64,000 nt of DNA from Lunularia cruciata (taxonomy: Eukaryota > Streptophyta > Marchantiopsida > Lunulariales > Lunulariaceae): assembly GCA_948567375.1 (NCBI GenBank), contig OX419757.1, forward strand, positions 20,770,001-20,834,000. The letters run 5' to 3'. Shown here in pieces: positions 60,187 to 64,000 of the stretch. The notes under the pieces were generated by a model that made no database searches, was not told where the DNA came from, and worked only from the letters and a program-made list of their open reading frames with translations. Both the position numbers and the translations under genes were made by a program. Every line of letters begins with the position of its first letter. The first letter of the stretch is position 1.

Positions 60187-60570
60187 TGTAATGATATGAA
60201 ATTAGTATAAGCTAAATATAGGTAACAAGTGGTAGCTTAGCATATAGTTAGGAGACTCTAACAATGTTCTAGAAGCATCCAAAAAGTTTCTTGGGGAGAA
60301 GCTTATAAGAACTTTCCAAACGGTTGAGTAGCTTGTATACCAAGTTCATGACTAGCTTAGCTTGTATGGTAAGTAAATTGCTAGCTTAATTTTCATAGCA
60401 AGTAAGGTAGCTTCTAGAAGGAACTTCACTTGGAAGCTTCTTAGGAGCCTTGTACACAAGTTCTGCATAAATATCAAAGCCGAGCTCAAGCTAGTCATTC
60501 AAAGTTTCCCTCAAGCGAGAGTTTTCAATGTGATCTTCCATTCTCCTACTTCTCTCATCAGTCTTTTACA
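60187..60570 (+). repeat. Element L 3' LTR (384 bp)
   Basis: It begins TGTAATGATATG after the tract GCAGTGGAAGAATA (60,173-60,186) and ends GTCTTTTACA. It has ATAAATATC at about 60,469. It is the most diverged LTR of the family in the window. Confidence 0.85.
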
Positions 60571-62320
60571 CTAGCCATTTACTTCACATACAAGCCACTC
60601 AATCCTTTGGAAGTTTGTGGAAGCTTCTCACTAAGAAGCTTACTAGATGCTTCTAGAAAAAATTTAGAGTTCCTAGATGAGTGATAATTCTAAGCTCCTT
60701 TTAGGTGTACTTAGCTTTTGCTAACTTGATATTATTATAGGTATTATGTAGAGTGCTCTTGGGTCATCTTGGATGCACTAAGTTGGGTAGGATGAGTGGG
60801 ACTCAGGTTATATTCATATTTTATAGCAAGTAAATAATAAACCTTCTTGTTTAAGTTTTGCTAATTTCTATAAATTTAAAATTTATGAATAATAAAATTA
60901 TACCTCTTTTTCATTACAATACTATTCTTCCTCTCTTAATTTATTGCATTATATCCCTTTGAAATATATTTTTGATTGAGTTGATAATAATGAATAATAA
61001 GAAGAAGAAATAAATAGACATAAGAAACATATTTAAATGTCTGTGTAAGATATATAAAACAATATAAGTTGGTTGCTTTTATTTTAGGTATCTTATTTTT
61101 TAAACTTTCCTTGAGCTAATTTACTACTAAGTATGAAAATATTTATTCCTTGATTCAAATATTATATGGGCTAAATTAGTGTAATTGTTCATTTATATAA
61201 TAAAACGTTTCAAAACTCTAAACTAGTGTAAGTACATAAACCATAATGGGTCCTTGAAACATCAAGCACTTTGGTTGGATGCATACAAGAGTACATTTTC
61301 TAATCGAACATTTGTATGTCAATGTATACCCTCTTGTGTTATTATTCTTACTTGAAAAAATGTACATGGGATATAAGACAAAAGCTTTTCATGCAATAAG
61401 TATCCATTACAATTACCATATGCATATGTTAAAGTAATTATGACTATTTCTAGATACATCATATATTAGATATGACGGCTTACTATTTTATGTTTGCTTT
61501 ATAAGATGAGAAAATTTGAATTTTTTATTTTCTGAGGTAAAAGTAATATGTTCTCAGACGTATAAATTAGATCCTATATGCCAAGATGAAATATATAGAC
61601 TAAGTGTTTCTCTAGTGTTGTGTTGAGGTAGTAAATATTTGGAAATCGGTATTATATTCTCACTTAGAGAAATTTTATATTAGAACAAATTTATTTTTAT
61701 ACTTCATGGCTATATGTGCATTAAGACTGTACCAAGATAATTAGTTTCAGAACAAGAAACATTCAAAATGAAATGAAGCTTATTATCGTATTTTCTATTA
61801 TAACATAAAAACGAGATTATAGAATCGTATTTCATATAGCAATCTTAATTTTGAATCAATTGAAAAGATAACTTACTAGCTTACTAATCATTTTGAATTG
61901 ATTTACGTTTTGATTTCAGCTCAATGTTGATAGAGGATTTCTGAGGAGATTTCTTGTCAATGTAGAGTTCTTAAATCCCAAGTTAGAAATCTAGATCCAT
62001 TTTGACTAAAATCTTTTATTACTGTATTTTCCATCTAATTGTTATCATATACTATCTTGACTTTTGATCTTTTACACTTAATTAGAATGATATTTCTAAT
62101 TTAAAGTTTTTACCCTAATAAAATAAAATAATTTATTATAATATTAAGCTACTCTTACTAAACTGGTTTATTGATTTATAGACTGAATCGTTTTAAATGA
62201 ATATACTTCATAATTTGACCATGTATGAGTTTGAGCGAACACATTACCACATATCTCTCTTTCTTAATCAGATAGAGTGGACCAATGACCTTTTCTCTTT
62301 TCAATAAAGGAGAGAAGTAA
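60571..62320. other. AT-rich intergenic DNA without recognisable features
   Basis: Strongly AT-rich with no sizeable open frame on either strand, no LTR family member and no RNA gene recognised. Confidence 0.5.
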
Positions 62321-62327
62321 CTACTGA

Positions 62328-62668
62328 AACGTTCGTTTTAAATTCAATTTAAAATAGAACCTTTTGAATATAATTTAAGATATTAAAAGAAAAATCTAAA
62401 TTATATAAAAATCATTTAGTAATAATGACTAATGAGAGCACTAACGTTATATCGTCCATATGCATATAACTTTAACGTTGACTCTCTGATCTGAAGTTGA
62501 CACATGGACATATAAGCGAGACCCCAGACCCGCGCCACTACTCGTTATTGTCAACTAGATGTAATTCTCTAAACAAAAGTATTAAGAACATTTAGAACGT
62601 TTAGAACATTTGCACGTATGCAAACGTTTTAGAAACGTTCTATTTGGCATCATCTAAAAAAGAACGTT
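62328..62668. promoter_or_regulatory. Cluster of seven AACGTT sites
   Basis: AACGTT occurs at 62,328, 62,443, 62,474, 62,596, 62,623, 62,634 and 62,663, with one CACGTA at 62,613. AACGTT is a palindromic ACGT-core sequence of the type bound by plant bZIP and bHLH factors. In DNA this AT-rich the motif should be rare. The cluster sits just left of gene-like sequence. Regulatory function is inferred only from density. Confidence 0.45.
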
Positions 62669-62692
62669 TCAATAGAGGTAAACACCATTGCA

Positions 62693-62777
62693 GATGCAGC
62701 TAGTCAATGACTTCCCATCCTTCGTTTTTCCTACGCGGTCGCCTTTTTCTCACGATGCACCTAGTCAATGACTTTCC
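62693..62777. promoter_or_regulatory. Repeated AGTCAATGACT motif
   Basis: GATGCASCTAGTCAATGACTT occurs at 62,693 and 62,754. The inner AGTCAATGACT is an 11-bp palindrome with one central base. It contains the W-box core TTGAC on the minus strand and TGACT half sites like those of bZIP factors. Confidence 0.4.
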
Positions 62778-62779
62778 CC

Positions 62780-64000
62780 TCTACTCATTCTACTTGTCAG
62801 TTCTCCAGGTTTCGACTTCTTCGTTGCACGCCCTGAGGCTCCAGCAAATTTGCCCAAGGTTTCAATTTCGTGACGGCATGTGTTTTGGGTGGAAGCCTCC
62901 CGGCGTTCTCAACCCAAGTAGGGTGCGGAGTTCCTTGAATATTGGATGGTGGTCTTTCACGCGAACATGTCGGATTTTCTCCTCTCGTACTCCTGTTGAT
63001 TGATTGTGTGTTCTGCGTGCTCAAAATAACGGGTTGGCAGCTCTGAACTGTTAATTGAAATTCATTTGATCGAAATTAACTTGGTGAAGCTTCCCTGATT
63101 TCTTCTTTTTCATTGCCTCTCCTGACTTTACAATTGCGGAGAGGCCTACGATCTGTGATTCTGCAGACTTATACTTGCCTATCCACCTTTCACGTTCAAA
63201 ACAGCTTCGTCCCCCTTGATTTTAGTGTCCTCGTTAGCCATTTTAATGCTGGTTTTTAAGTTCTGAGGCCAAAAAACAGCTTCAACAATCCAAGTTTAGG
63301 ATCCGCACTCTTTCTAAAAAATTGTGATCAACGCACGCTGGACGTGTCTACCGGGTACTTGTCAGGAGTTTCAAGGTTGAGAGAGCATGCTCTAGACACC
63401 TTGTTAACATGCTATTTCTCTATTCTATAAAATTGGAAGTCTTGGATGAGAATGTTATCCGTTCATCAGGTTTCTGAACTCATCCGGGAATCTGAGTGTA
63501 GGGGTTGAGATTTAAGCTTTGCACAAAAGTTCCCAAGAACTGGTAGAGTTTGACCCACTTTTGAAGGCGGGCACTAAGATCTGAGATAGTCAGGTGAGTT
63601 CTCCAACGTGATCATGTGACAGAATCTTACCACGGTACTTGACACTGCATGCACAAGCCCCTGAGCTAACAAAAACGACATCGTTTGCGAATGCTCATTT
63701 CACTGCCTCTTGCGTGCAGTGATATCGGCGGCTTTAGAGTTTACAGTGTTTAATCAACTACAGTATTAGCATTGGATTTTTCTGTCTGCCCATACAGTCC
63801 AATCTTCTGATTGCACTAAGAAAAGTGAGTCTCAAACATGTCTTTTTAAAACGAAGAAAGACTGTATGTAGTATACAGGATGCCATGTTGATGCTCACTT
63901 CAATAGTTCTCTGGAGTTTCGGGTTCGTCTCTTCAAGCTTTTCTGCCCGCCTTTGGCACATATGATTGTCGTTGTTTTCCTCTTGAGCTTGTGTGTATAG
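62780..64000 (+). other. Gene-like but unassigned sequence at the right edge
   Basis: GC is higher than in the flanking DNA and resembles the carboxypeptidase island. A consensus splice donor CAG/GTGAGT lies at about 63,591-63,599. No long frame or domain is recognisable, so this may be the 5' untranslated part and first intron of a gene that continues beyond the window. The 98-codon frame at 62,707 is not otherwise supported. Confidence 0.3.

Larger units (their letters stand above)
50020..60570 (+). mobile_element. Chromovirus L, plus, interrupted by element K
   Basis: Leader and gag lie at about 50,020-51,203. Element K (51,204-56,808) is inserted in the gag-protease linker. Protease, RT, RNase H, integrase and chromodomain relics continue at 56,809-60,160, followed by a purine tract (60,171-60,186) and a 3' LTR (60,187-60,570). 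The 5' LTR and primer site are missing; similarity to the K leader starts at about 50,020. Removing K leaves about 4.9 kb of L. Confidence 0.8.

Overview
This window reads as nuclear DNA of a land plant. Three things support that: a canonical plant cytosolic tRNA-Ala(AGC), one intact nine-exon serine carboxypeptidase gene with GT-AG introns, and many decayed Ty3/gypsy retrotransposons, several of them chromoviruses (integrase with a C-terminal chromodomain). The introns are short (150 to 342 bp). A non-seed plant is possible, but the sequence does not settle the lineage.

Left repeat block, about 1 to 27,800. From the left it holds unassigned repetitive DNA with a 39-bp palindrome; an LTR-like module next to a long broken coiled-coil ORF (copy 1, 1,968 to 5,640, minus); a broken plus-strand gypsy pol (A, about 5,730 to 8,420); a minus-strand gypsy element with 221-bp LTRs (B, 8,758 to 13,957); a minus-strand gag-protease (D, 13,958 to 16,858) driven by a TGTGACAACC-type LTR; a second coiled-coil ORF upstream of that LTR (copy 2, to 19,619); and a structurally complete but dead plus-strand chromovirus (E, 19,620 to 25,980) with both LTRs, a degenerate initiator-Met primer site, a polypurine tract and a recognisable chromodomain. 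B breaks the D protease exactly at an LTR end.

Gene island, about 27,800 to 37,900. Composition changes and no retroelement is recognisable. It contains the intact serine carboxypeptidase gene (31,028 to 34,462, plus, 556 residues), a direct repeat pair, and the tRNA-Ala gene (37,223 to 37,295, minus).

Right repeat block, about 38,800 to 60,570. A third copy of the LTR/coiled-coil module is followed by several copies of one chromovirus family with roughly 400-bp LTRs. These are a minus 3' half joined to a plus 3' half (40,066 to 44,679), a minus element truncated in its integrase (J, 44,680 to 48,805), an unassigned segment carrying a nearly perfect 165-bp inverted repeat (49,037 to 49,639), and a plus element (L, about 50,020 to 60,570) interrupted between gag and protease by a full-length minus element of the same family (K, 51,204 to 56,808). 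The right end (60,571 to 64,000) is AT-rich DNA passing into gene-like sequence with clustered AACGTT sites and a repeated palindromic motif, perhaps the 5' region of a gene beyond the edge.

Every retroelement reading frame seen here is broken by stops, frameshifts or deletions; the carboxypeptidase and the tRNA are the only genes that look functional. No operon, CRISPR array or defence system was seen. The least familiar item is the coiled-coil ORF that lies beside the same LTR-like module in three places.
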